A DNA stretch of 64,000 nt, from the NCBI GenBank assembly GCA_963971305.1, contig OZ020309.1, positions 1,915,001-1,979,000 of the forward strand. The letters are read 5' to 3'. A program made the translations under genes and the position numbers. This document shows positions 46,683 through 56,974 of the stretch, one piece after another (the stretch's first letter is position 1; each line of letters opens with the position of its first letter). A model generated the notes under the pieces. The model worked only from the letters and a program-made list of their open reading frames with translations, searched no databases and was not told where the DNA came from. The stretch is from Arcuatula senhousia. Taxonomy: Eukaryota; Mollusca; Bivalvia; Mytilida; Mytilidae.

Positions 46683-48119
46683 GCTGTAGTGGCAGGTCCA
46701 GGGGGATGTCCAGCGTGGGGCTGGAACTCCTCTTTCTTGAATTTTGTTGCTTTATTCTAGATTTTCCGTAAATTTGTCCCAGACCCCCCTTTTCGTCCTC
46801 AGTGGGCTGTAGTTGGAACCCCCCATTTCAAAAAGTTGAAATTTGCTCTTTTACGGTTCAGGACATAAGTATCCGCATGAAGTTAAAACCAAAATCAAAT
46901 TCAAATATCATGTGTATTCTACTTTGACCTACTTTCTTTCCCAGGGCTCGTCATATAGGTATCTTGGAATCAAGTGATCAAGTTTTTGCTTAGGTAATCA
47001 ATTATAATTATTTACTGGGTAAGGGTTAGGGTTAGGGTTTCACCACACCATTTTTTTTTTAAATTCTTCTAAGAGCGGTAATCAAGTAACCAAGAATGGG
47101 GATGACCCTTGTAGTCAAGTAATCATCTTGAAAATGTCAAGTAATCAGGTAATCAAGAAGCCCATGCAGAGGCTATTTCCCAGTGTTCTTATACCTATAT
47201 GATCATATAAATCGTTTACATTCCAATATTCATAGTGACAAGTCCATAAGGTGACAAGGAGTCCGAGGGTTGGAATCCCCTCCCTTATCTTCGAACATTT
47301 TCATTTATTTTCTTGTAGAATTTCGACAAATTGACTGGAAAGCCCATTTTCGGTCCCAGTGGACTAACTTTTTAAAATTTCTGGATACGCCTCTACATGT
47401 TTCGAAAAGAGGTCCTGCACGATCTTTGCATATTGGAAAACTAAGTCAACTAAACCTCATTTAAGTCGGTACCATTTACAACAACAAACTCTAAATTAAT
47501 GAAATTTTGGAACCAACAAAGAAGAAAGCATTATAAAGAAAATGCATCGAAGTCTTTAGGGGCATTACCATGTTTTTTTTAATAATTATAAACTGAACCG
47601 TCAAGATGCAGCTGGTGAAAGCTACATTTATAATTCATGACAATCCAGCTGCAAATTGTGTGATAAATTCAGTCTCTGTAACTATCGGCGACATCTTTGA
47701 CTGCAGACGACACTTGACCAATCGGTCGTTATCCTTTTCCTCTTTTGACCTTAAATGACCCTCGCCATCAGTGACCCCGAATGACCCTTGGGTCTCTGAA
47801 GGTATTCAGAGCAAGGGTTAGCAGCGGTCAGTCGGTTAACACTGTATGGACTAATAAGCAATCGATACATCAGCATGTTTTTATTTGCATTGGAATCTGG
47901 AAAAAATGTGGAAATATGACAATTGGACACAATTGAGGGAACAAGCTCTAGTTATGCTGGCTTTAACTTACACTGGACCACCTGTTGTCGATCGCTTATC
48001 AGCGCTAGAAATTCAGTTTAGCCTTAGCTATACAGAAGTTAAACTAGCTTAGCATTATGAAAATTCTCCAGTATTAAACGACAAAAACAAAATCAGTTGA
48101 CACACTGGTCAATATTTAC
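46683..48119. other. Intergenic repeats, no gene
   Basis: 46690-46850 and 47240-47400 carry pieces of the GGATCC-GGGGG repeat family. 47025-47040 has two and a half TTAGGG units. 47280-47460 makes a chance ORF. Confidence 0.4.
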
Positions 48120-48200
48120 CATAACACAACCAACCAAAATACAATCAGACACAGGTGCTCCAGAAGGTTATGATCAGTTCCTGCTTCCGATGATCCAGTG
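48120..48200 (-). repeat. Penelope 3'-UTR-like fragment (minus)
   Basis: The reverse complement has GGAAGCAGGAACTG and TTCTGGAGCACCTG, part of the block order at 56750-56810. Short and diverged. Confidence 0.45.
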
Positions 48201-48354
48201 CACAATGACACATGAATGATAATGCTACAAAAATGGATTGTTGAACACACATTCATGAGTTCTTTTTGCCGTTTTGTCCCTCGGTCAATAACAGAACAAA
48301 TGTGAGTCAATTTGTAAGAAATATAAATTACAAAATGTACAACAAAATTTTGCT

Positions 48355-48398
48355 ACGCCTTACGCGCGTTTCGTCTATTCAAGACTCATCAGAGGCGC
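48355..48398 (-). ncRNA. Hammerhead ribozyme 1 of array
   Basis: Minus strand: stem I GCGCCT with AGGCGT, CTGATGA, stem II GTCT/AGAC, GAAA, stem III from ACGCGCGT. The cleavage triplet is GTA here, instead of GTC in the other copies; GTA is still permitted. Confidence 0.85.
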
Positions 48399-48706
48399 TC
48401 TACCAAAAATATTGAAAATGCCAAACACTATATGAATATGAAGAGCATAGAACAGTAAAACCAAAAATACCTAACTGGGGAACCAAATAATTACTAAGAT
48501 AACCTATGTCTGGGGTAGGAAGAACCTTAGGGTTAAGACATTTTTGAAATTTAAACGGATAATTTAAAGCTTTGATGTTTTCTCCAACACAAGTGTTGGT
48601 GCCGGAGCAGGCTAACCTCGGGGAATTATAATTCCACCAGCAGTGCTAACCTTCACGTGTGTTCGAAATACAAATGACAACAAAGTTCCAGACAATAAAT
48701 TCCGCT

Positions 48707-48750
48707 ACGCCTGACGCGCGTTTCGTCTATTCAAGACTCATCAGAGGCGC
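48707..48750 (-). ncRNA. Hammerhead ribozyme 2 of array
   Basis: All core bases and stems I and II are intact; the loopless palindromic stem III is ACGCGCGT and the cleavage triplet GTC. Confidence 0.88.
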
Positions 48751-49050
48751 TCTACCAAAAATATTGAAAATGCCAAACACTATATGAAAATGAAGAGCAT
48801 AGAACAGTAAAACCAAAAATACCAAACCGGGGAACCAAATAATTACTAAGATAATCAACCGATGTCTGAGGTAGGAAGAACCTTAGGGTTAAGACAATTT
48901 TGAAATTTAAACGGATAATTCAAAGCTTTGACATAAGTGTTGGTGCCGGAGCGGGCTAACCTCGGGGAATTAAAACTCCACCAGCAGTGCTAACCTTCAC
49001 GTGTGTTCGATATACAAATGACAACAAAGTTCCAGACAATAAATTTTGCT

Positions 49051-49094
49051 ACGCCTGACGCGAGTTTCGTCTATTCAAGACTCATCAGAGGCGC
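49051..49094 (-). ncRNA. Hammerhead ribozyme 3 of array (weakened stem III)
   Basis: As copy 2, but stem III reads ACTCGCGT, which breaks one of four pairs. Core and stem I intact. Confidence 0.83.
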
Positions 49095-49402
49095 TCTACC
49101 AAAAATATTGAAAATGCCAAACATTATATGAATATGAAGAGCATAGAACAGTAAAACCAAAAATACCAAACTGGGGAACCAAATAATTACTAAGATAACC
49201 TATGTCTGGGGTAGGAAGAACCTTAGGGTTAAGACATTTTTGAAATTTAAACGGATAATTTAAAGCTTTGATGTTTTCTCCAACACAAGTGTTGGTGCCG
49301 TAGCAGGCTAACCTCGGGGAATTATAATTCCACCAGCAGTGCTAACCTTCACGTGTGTTCGAAATACAAATGACAACAAAGTTCCAGACAATAAATTTTG
49401 CT

Positions 49403-49446
49403 ACGCCTGACGCGCGTTTCGTCTATTCAAGACTCATCAGAGGCGC
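49403..49446 (-). ncRNA. Hammerhead ribozyme 4 of array
   Basis: Identical in core, stems and GTC triplet to copy 2. Confidence 0.88.
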
Positions 49447-49746
49447 TCTACCAAAAATATTGAAAATGCCAAACACTATATGAATATGAAGAGCATAGAA
49501 CAGTAAAACCAAAAATACCAAACCGGGGAACCAAAAAATTACTAAGATAATCAACCGATGTCTGAGGTAGAAAGAACTTTAGGGTTAAGACAATTTTGAA
49601 ATTTAAACGGATAATTCAAAGCTTTGACATAAGTGTTGGTGCCGGAGCGGGCTAACCTCGGGGAATTAAAACTCCACCAGCAGTGCTAACCTTCACGTGT
49701 GTTCGAAATACAAATGACAACAAAGTTCCAGACAATAAATTTTGCT

Positions 49747-49790
49747 ACGCCTGACGCGAGTTTCGTCTATTCAAGACTCATCAGAGGCGC
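49747..49790 (-). ncRNA. Hammerhead ribozyme 5 of array (weakened stem III)
   Basis: Carries the same ACTCGCGT stem III variant as copies 3 and 7. Confidence 0.83.
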
Positions 49791-50100
49791 TCTACCAAAA
49801 ATATTGAAAATGCCAAACACTATATGAATATGAAGAGCATAGAACAGTAAAACCAAAAATACCAAACTGGGGAACCAAATAATTACTAAGATAACCTATG
49901 TCTGGGGTAGGAAGAACCTTAGGGTTAAGACAATTTTGAAATTTAAACGGATAATTTAAAGCTTTGATGTTTTCTCCAACACATAAGTGTTGGTGCCGGA
50001 GCAGGATAACCTCGGGGAATTATAATTCCACCAGCAGTGCTAACCTTCACGTGTGTTCAAAATACAAATGACAACAAAGTTCCAGACAATAAATTTTGCT

Positions 50101-50144
50101 ACGCCTGACGCGCATTTCGTCTATTCAAGACTCATCAGAGGCGC
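50101..50144 (-). ncRNA. Hammerhead ribozyme 6 of array
   Basis: Stem III reads ATGCGCGT, with a T-G wobble, the same form as in the well known schistosome hammerhead. Core intact, GTC triplet. Confidence 0.86.
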
Positions 50145-50444
50145 TCTACCAAAAATATTGAAAATGCCAAACACTATATGAATATGAAGAGCATAGAACA
50201 GTAAAACCAAAAATACCAAACTGGGGAACCAAATAATTACTAAGATAATCAACCGATGTCTGAGGTAGGAAGAACCTTAGGGTTAAGACAATTTTGAAAT
50301 TTAAACGGATAATTTAAAGCTTTGACATAAGTGTTGGTGCCGGAGCGGGCTAACCTCGGGGAATTAAAACTCCACCAGCATTGCTAACCTTCACGTGTGT
50401 TCGAAATACCAATGACAACAAATTTCCAGACAATAAATTTTGCT

Positions 50445-50481
50445 ACGCCTGACGCGAGTTTCGTCTATTCAAGACTCATCA
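50445..50481 (-). ncRNA. Truncated hammerhead 7 (array end)
   Basis: GTC, stem III (ACTCGCGT), GAAA and stem II are present, but the sequence changes within CTGATGA after TGATGA. Stem I's 5' strand is missing, so it cannot cleave alone. Confidence 0.75.
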
Positions 50482-52399
50482 AATGATGTGGACTGAACTT
50501 GCTCAGAACAACCTTTTTTATAATTTATAAGATCATAAGACAATCCTTATGCATGGTCACCTAATGGAGTAACAATTATATGCATATTACATTTACTTGT
50601 AAACTATCCATCTGGCTCCATTAAAGTAAAGTAAATAACAGTAAATTCCAGTTCCCTGAACCATCATACAAGCAAAGGAGGGATAAGAAATGCGGGGATA
50701 GTGTTACAAATTTGAAATCAGCCCTTTTTTAGGTCACGGACGTACCGAGTCAAACTCTTAGGGATCCGTCTTGGAGAAAAAAAAAAAACTGCATGGACCC
50801 TCCGCCGAAATTTCAAGCTGTGACAGACAAAAGGCTCTCAGGAGTCTGAATCGTACCTTGACGTAAAGCCACCAGGGTCTCTTCTATGAGCTACATAACA
50901 TCTATAATGGATCATTTGACAGCATTTATCTACCTGCAATAGCTTTCATTCTATAGAACAAAAAAAAAAGGGCTTTTGATCTTAGGCCACAACCCCTTTA
51001 ATTAATGGATCATGTGACAAGGTCGATCTAATGTACTTTTTTGTAGAGCTTTTGATTCTGAAGAGCCTTATTAGAATCTAAATTGGATTTCTCTATCTGT
51101 TATTAACTAGTTTCCAAGTTATAAGCTATTTTATGTTATTTTTGCATATGTTATACTTTAAGTGACAGCGGTCATGTTTTGACTGATCAAAATTGAATTG
51201 TGCAAGAAGCCCTAAGGATCAATCATACCAAGTTTCATAAATTATTCTGTTCAATAGTTTCAGAGGAGAAGATTTAAGAAAAAATGTTAACGGGCGACAG
51301 ACGACGACATGCAGACGCCAAGTGATGGCAATTGCTCACCCACTTTTGTGCTCACCTCGACCTCCGGCCCACTTCCCGATTAACAATAATTGCGCGGATT
51401 ATTTTCTTTTCAGGGAAAAAAATTGTATCGCTAATTTCTTAGTATTGGTATGATGCTTCCTTGTTTGATTTCATTAACTTTTCCTTTGTTAAAAATTTCA
51501 TTTCCTTTTAAATGACGAACGTGATATATTACGTCAATACGTCTTGACTTATGTTACCCATAGTGACAAGATAAACACATCTTTACTATAGAAAATATAC
51601 GTCTTTGCCATATTTGGAAGTACTTTCCCACGGTTCATTCATAACGCTTACATACGTAACCAATAAAAAGCCGATTAAGTACTTTCGTCATTCAAATTGA
51701 CTTATTCATCCGCCTACTGTTCAACGGTCTGAACCTCTGACCTAAATTCCAGACATTTAGTACAAGTTTGATCGATTGACTAGGTCTTTGCTTTGATTTC
51801 ATGGGGCCCAATAATAATTGTAACGATAACAGTATAGTACATTATTCATGCACGCATCATATTGAATTATATCAATCCAGTAATCTTTATGAACCTTACT
51901 TACCATTTGAAAATTTCATATGAAAAGGGGTGCCCGTGGGATGCTTGGATTTTTTCGCTAATACATGTCCCCGAAGCTGATTTCTTAACTTAAAATGTAC
52001 TAAAGATTTTGATAGATGTACGAAAAAAAAGCACAAACCAAAAATAAAAGCTTTATTATCCGTGAAAAATATTCGTCCCGACTGCCCGCCTGACACGCTA
52101 AAAAAATGGCGATCGTGGCAATAAAAACCTAGGTGCCCCTCTTAGTTAAATGATGCTAATCTATTCGTCCCACTTTGTTCAAAGCACTATTATATAATAC
52201 GTCATAGTGTCGTCTGCATCAACAATATCACGATCAATACTTACAAACCTTTATTAAAGGTATGACGCAGTTCAAAGTTGTTGTTGTGTCTGATTCAGAT
52301 TGTTTATCCGTAATTAAAAGTTCAATGCACTGAGACTGAAAAGTTACAAACAACAAGGAATATTTTATTTTTTATCTGAAACCAAACTTTCTTAGTTTG
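50482..52399. other. Intergenic, no gene seen
   Basis: 51190-51345 is a pearl-like core remnant (ATCATACCAAGTTTCATAAA, CAGTTTCAGAGGAGAAG, GGGCGACAGACGACG). The remainder is unassigned. Confidence 0.4.
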
Positions 52400-52610
52400 A
52401 AAACAAGCCTTGATGCATATGTGAATCTCTCTGCGAGTCTGACTTCGTAGCATCCCCCATTGAGCCTACTCCTATCGAACTTTACAAAGGAGAGATCTCC
52501 CCATACACGGACACTTGTTTCGTCCTTTTTGGCGGACTAGCATCGTTCTCAAGACTATCCACTTCAGAAATAACAAAACTACCGAACTTGAATGATAAAT
52601 CTCATAGTCC
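52400..52610 (-). mobile_element. Headless SINE copy
   Basis: CCCCATTGAGCCTACTCCTA, CAAAGGAGAGATCTCC, GGACTAGCATCGTTCTCAAG match the body of the SINE at 25395-25705. The tRNA-like head is absent, so it is truncated. Confidence 0.5.
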
Positions 52611-52643
52611 AGAGATGTATCAAATGAAATGATTTTACTATGC

Positions 52644-52792
52644 ATAGGCGGATCCTTGGGGACCCACCCCCCTTTTGGCGGAAATTTTGGTTGAATATAT
52701 AGGAAATCATTGAAGCGTGACTTAAACTGGCCCCCTCTTAGGTCAGTCAGTGGGCCCCCTCTTTTCAGAATTTCTAGATTCGCCTCTGCTAT
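52644..52792. mobile_element. MITE-like repeat with AGGCGGATC/GATTCGCCT ends
   Basis: ATAGGCGGATCC at the left faces AGATTCGCCTCTG at the right, enclosing C-rich and G-rich arms. Related fragments are at 33500, 46690 and 47240-47400. Confidence 0.5.
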
Positions 52793-53112
52793 GTACAGGA
52801 ATTGGAGTCGAGGTAGAGATTACTAAGAACAAACAGGTATATTGGAGCTTTTCCTGATGGGGGTTGGGGTAACCATAAATTTTCAATCAAATATACCGAT
52901 TCCGAAAAATAGTTTTTTCCGACATCCCATTTCCCTGTGAACAAAACTGATTTAAATACACTAAAGCCCTTCGCAGTTCTCTTTGTTTTTACATACCACA
53001 AAACAAGCCACTATATTCGAAGAATGAACGTTACCCTGTACCCCAAAAATATACATGAAAAGATAGGTATTATAGCGCATTTTCTTATGTCACAAAAATC
53101 AGAATTCCGATG

Positions 53113-53268
53113 GAAATACAAATGACAACAAAGTTCCAGACAATAAATTTTGCTACGCCTGACGCGCGTTTCGTCTATTCAAGACTCATCAGAGGCGCTC
53201 TACCAAAATTATTGAAAATGCCAAACACTGTATGAATATGAAGAGCATAGAATAGTATAACCAAAAAC
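53113..53268 (-). mobile_element. Solo fragment of the hammerhead repeat
   Basis: It matches the array from the ACAAATGACAACAAAGTTCC block through the ribozyme to AAGAGCATAGAA and then diverges, about 155 bp. It lies 2.6 kb from the array and is the same orientation. Confidence 0.8.
53155..53198 (-). ncRNA. Hammerhead ribozyme, solo copy
   Basis: Identical to array copies 2 and 4: stem I GCGCCT/AGGCGT, CTGATGA, stem II GTCT/AGAC, GAAA, ACGCGCGT and GTC. Confidence 0.87.
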
Positions 53269-53879
53269 AGAGGCAAGTGCTCATACCATGCATATGCTGA
53301 TTTATCATTTTGTGTCAATTCCAAATAACGTTTATTCTGGATCCCCATTAGAATACTTAAAACATTGAGGTCAAGTAGACCAATAAAGTCATTATACAAC
53401 TACGTTATGTAACGTAATCCATTGAATGTCATAAAATATCACGTTGACCCTTCTATTTATTTGTAGTAATTTTCTTTTGGTCGTGAATATGTCATGAAAA
53501 CATGTAAGAGGTGTCTTTAACCATGTCCATTTTACAGTTAAAGGGATAGTTCACACTAGTTTTAAAATTCAATTTAATGTCACACGGAAAAGTTTAATAC
53601 CCAAAATTAAATGTGAAGTGTAAATCTTTTTCATTTCCCTGAAATAAAACAATTTCAAATATTTTGTTCCGAATACTTTTTCCAGTTAATACACAAATAA
53701 CAAAGGATAATTTCAAAGTTACGGGGGCAAGTAGATGCCAGAATAAACATTTGTTATTAAGTATCTGTCTTTCTAAGAACCATGCAGGGTTTATGATAAT
53801 GGTGATTTATGGTAAAAAAAATAACACATGGGTTATTTTACATTTTCTGAATCAAGATCTAGTGTTATTAAGCATTGAT
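53269..53879. other. AT-rich spacer
   Basis: No gene seen; the short ORFs show no family motif. Confidence 0.4.
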
Positions 53880-54497
53880 ATACCACTTTGATTATATTTT
53901 GAGGTAACACTTTGATTATATTTTGAGGTAACACTTTGACTATGTTTTGAACACAAGATATCACTTTGACTATGTTTTGAACACAAGATATCACTTTGAC
54001 TATGTTTTGAGATACCACTTTGACTTTGTTTTGAAGTACCACTTTGACTATGTTTTGAGGTGACATTCTGGTTATGTTTTAATCGATCATGAGATACCAC
54101 ATTGATTATGTTGACTAAATTTTGAGGTAACACTTTGGCTGCGTTTTGAAGTAACACTTTGAAAAAAAAAGATATCACTTGGACTATGTTTTGAGACACC
54201 ACTTTGACTTTGTTTTGAAATTCCACTTTGACTATGTTTTGGGGTGACACTTTGAACTCGTTTTGAACACGAGATATCAGTTTGACTATGTTTTGGGTGA
54301 CACTGACTTTTTTTAATAGTTCATGAGATACCACCACATTGATTATGTTGATTAAATTTTGAGGTGACACTTTGACTATGTTTTGAGGTAACACTTTGAC
54401 TTCGTTTTGAACACGAGAAATCACTCTATGTTTTCAGATACCACTTGACTATGTTTTGGGATAACACTGACTATGTTTTAATCGATCATGAGATACC
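53880..54497. repeat. Minisatellite with ACTTTGACTATGTTTTGA-type unit, left part
   Basis: About 25 degenerate units of 20-27 bp: CACTTTGACTATGTTTTGAG followed by GTAACA, ATACC or ACACAAGATAT variants. A longer unit with ATCGATCATGAGATACCACA occurs several times. On the minus strand it gives open frames of QNIVKV repeats, a product of the period. Confidence 0.88.
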
Positions 54498-56688
54498 GAA
54501 GGTACATGACGTGTCTATCAATGGACTGCTTTCGTCTATCCAACAACCTCTCGGGATTCATCACATTCGCACTAAATTGTATTCTATTCCTCTTTCCAAA
54601 CTTCACACACTATACAAAGAATGTCTCGAAAATCCAGTGACTGATTTTAAATCCAACCTGTACCGTCTTACAGCCATTGTTCTTGACATTGGATACAACC
54701 GATTATTCAAACCAGTCGGTGTTCCACACGAAAACAACAAGGACAATCGCTCTTTCATTTCTCTTCCATTTTTAAACAAAGGTTTGGATGCCATAAATTT
54801 AGGAAACATTTTACACCATAAATCTGTTACAGAACATATCCCTCCTTATTTCAAAGACACAAGTGTTCCCGTCATTTCTTATTCCTATACTTCCACCATT
54901 GCACCTAAGGTATTTAACTACAAACAAGTTTTGCGGGATTACCAAATCAACGACCTCAAAGCAAAACCACCAGACTGTTCTTGTGACAAATCCCCATTCA
55001 AATATAGTCCCTCTGGCCACGTCATTACCGGGGACCTCAACATAGTGGAAAATGACCAACTCCGCGATGTTTTGGCCAAAGGACCAAAATATCGTGAACC
55101 TAGAGCAATCAACTGGAACCATAATTTCAAAACAATTATGGATTCAGTTGAAGACTATGCCAGAAAATGGGCCAAAAAAGAACATGAAAAGGAAAGCGAC
55201 GTTCTTTCTGAGTGGGTAAAGTCTGTGAGGTCGTTGGTTTTGAAAAGGATTAACTCTTTGAAAGGCTCGATGAGCACCAAGGCAACATCTATTTTCAACA
55301 ACCCTGATGTTGCGAAGACATTGTCCACCTTACATGACAAATATGTTGTCGTACCTGCTGATAAAGCGCCTAACAACATAATATTCGTATGCAAAAGACA
55401 CTATATTGATTGTTTAACAGCTGAATTAGGCGTTGGTTGTACCAGCAAAAGCACCACATATACAGCAACAACACTGTCAAAGGAGGAAATAATCAACAAT
55501 CATAATTCTGTCATATCTTCCTTTGGCATTTCTGTTGACAAAAAGAACGATGACGTTCCATCCTTGTATTGGATTCCAAAGTTACATAAAACTCCATACA
55601 AGCAACGATTTATTGCTGGGTCATCCAAATGTACAACTAAGCCTCTTTCAGTTTTGTTAACATCAATATTGACGGCAATAAAATCAAGCATTCAAAAGTA
55701 TTTCGATTGTTGTTACTCTAGAAATGGCGTCAATCAAATGTGGATTCTCAAAACTTCTAAAGAACTGATGGAAAATCTCCATTCTAAGTCATTTTCATCA
55801 TGCAATAGCATTAAAACGTTTGATTTCTCTACATTATATACTTCAATTCCACATTCACAACTAAAATCTCGTTTGGCACAGCTGATTAAACGTATCTTTA
55901 TCAAAAAGAACGGAAAACGCAGGTACAAGTATTTGGTAGTCGGTTATAAAAAGACTTACTTTGTCATCCAAGAGTCTAGCAAGAAAAACAAATTTACAGA
56001 AGATCAAATAATAGAAATGCTCAACTTTCTAATCGACAACATATTTGTTCAGTTTGGTGGACGTGTTTTTCAGCAAACAATAGGTATCCCAATGGGCACA
56101 AATTGTGCACCATTGCTTGCCGATTTGTTTCTTCATTCATATGAAGCGGACTTCTTACAATCACTTCTAGACAAAAAGGACCGCAAACTTGCTTTATCCT
56201 TCAATCTCACATTTCGTTATATTGATGATGTCCTTTCACTAAACAATCCTCGATTTGGTGACTATTTACATCTCATATATCCGAAGGAACTTGAGATAAA
56301 GGACACTACAGATTCTAGGAGGTCCGCTTCATATCTGGATTTATTTCTCGAAATTGACACACAAGGAAGGCTTTGTACAAAGCTCTATGACAAACGTGAT
56401 GACTTCAACTTTCCAATAGTTAACTTTCCCTTTCTGTGTAGCAACATTCCGTCCGCTCCAGCATATGGAGTTTACGTATCACAATTGATTCGCTATTCCA
56501 GAGCATGTGGGGAGTACAACGACTTCCTTGATAGAGCCACACGGCTGACAAGCAAATTGTTAACACAGGGGTACGTTGCTCCCAGGTTGTTGTCATCACT
56601 CAAGAAATTTTACGGACGACATCATGTGCTCGTATACAAATACGGGATTTCTATCTCTCAGATGAGCACAGATGTTGGTTTGACATAG
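54445..56688 (+). CDS. Penelope-like element reverse transcriptase, intact frame
   Basis: 747 codons; the first 18 come from satellite DNA, the element begins at 54498. Motifs in order: CSC at residues 178-180 before GHVITGDL, ADK at 305-307, YWIPKLH at 375, FDFSTLYTSIPH with catalytic Asp460, GIPMGTNCAPLLADLF from 547, and YIDD with Asp594 and Asp595. The thumb has YDKRDDFNFP and GVYVSQLIRYSRAC. This is the Penelope-type reverse transcriptase, which copies element RNA onto a chromosomal end; it is related to telomerase. No GIY-YIG nuclease follows. No stop or shift is present, in contrast to the copies at 4095-5740 and 11885-12270. The true start is probably lost by 5' truncation. Confidence 0.9.
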   Translation: MTMFWDNTDYVLIDHEIPKVHDVSINGLLSSIQQPLGIHHIRTKLYSIPLSKLHTLYKECLENPVTDFKSNLYRLTAIVLDIGYNRLFKPVGVPHENNKDNRSFISLPFLNKGLDAINLGNILHHKSVTEHIPPYFKDTSVPVISYSYTSTIAPKVFNYKQVLRDYQINDLKAKPPDCSCDKSPFKYSPSGHVITGDLNIVENDQLRDVLAKGPKYREPRAINWNHNFKTIMDSVEDYARKWAKKEHEKESDVLSEWVKSVRSLVLKRINSLKGSMSTKATSIFNNPDVAKTLSTLHDKYVVVPADKAPNNIIFVCKRHYIDCLTAELGVGCTSKSTTYTATTLSKEEIINNHNSVISSFGISVDKKNDDVPSLYWIPKLHKTPYKQRFIAGSSKCTTKPLSVLLTSILTAIKSSIQKYFDCCYSRNGVNQMWILKTSKELMENLHSKSFSSCNSIKTFDFSTLYTSIPHSQLKSRLAQLIKRIFIKKNGKRRYKYLVVGYKKTYFVIQESSKKNKFTEDQIIEMLNFLIDNIFVQFGGRVFQQTIGIPMGTNCAPLLADLFLHSYEADFLQSLLDKKDRKLALSFNLTFRYIDDVLSLNNPRFGDYLHLIYPKELEIKDTTDSRRSASYLDLFLEIDTQGRLCTKLYDKRDDFNFPIVNFPFLCSNIPSAPAYGVYVSQLIRYSRACGEYNDFLDRATRLTSKLLTQGYVAPRLLSSLKKFYGRHHVLVYKYGISISQMSTDVGLT

Positions 56689-56974
56689 AGTTTTGTAATG
56701 TCATCCTTTCCGGATTTGACCAACACTTAATCGATCTTTGGCAACGTGACGGGTGTGCTATAGCAAGCAGGAACTGCTTACTCTTCCGGAGCACCTGAGT
56801 TCACTCTCGTTTCGACTTGAGTTCGCGGTGCTGAATGCGGTTTTGTTGTAATATGTGTGTGTGTTTTATGTTGTTATGTGGTTTGTTTTGTTGTGATGAT
56901 TTTTTGTCTGCCGGTTTTGTCTTTGTCTTTACGGTTTTATGATACTGATTACCCCTTTGGTACACCTTTGCTTC
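54498..56974 (+). mobile_element. Penelope-like retroelement inserted in a minisatellite
   Basis: Satellite units elsewhere read GATCATGAGATACCACATTG without a break. Here the left half ends at GAGATACC (54497) and the right half resumes at TACCACATTG (56975), so TACC is a likely short target duplication and the insertion is 2.48 kb. The 3' untranslated part (56689-56974) carries the GTGTGCTATAGCAAGCAGG, CTTACTCTTCCGGAGCACC and CGGTTTTGTCTTTGTC blocks found as solo repeats elsewhere. Confidence 0.85.

Larger units (their letters stand above)
48345..50481 (-). mobile_element. Retrozyme-like tandem array of hammerhead-bearing units
   Basis: Seven ribozyme motifs begin at 48355, 48707, 49051, 49403, 49747, 50101 and 50445, spaced 352, 344, 352, 344, 354 and 344 bp. 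Two unit types alternate: type A carries CTATGTCTGGGG and TTTTCTCCAACAC, type B carries CAACCGATGTCTGAGG and lacks the latter block. The repeat is thus a dimer of about 696 bp, present three times. The array starts just left of motif 1 and stops inside the catalytic core of motif 7. Tandem units with type I hammerheads are known from animal retrozymes, which move through circular RNA. No protein is encoded. Confidence 0.88.

Noticed and set aside
47025..47042. Telomere repeat (TTAGGG)n
   Set aside because: Only about two and a half units; too short to call an interstitial telomere or a chromosome end.
53833..54424. Minus-strand ORFs of 77 and 190 residues with QNIVKV repeats
   Set aside because: They are produced by the minisatellite, whose unit length is often a multiple of three. 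Composition follows the repeat and there is no domain.
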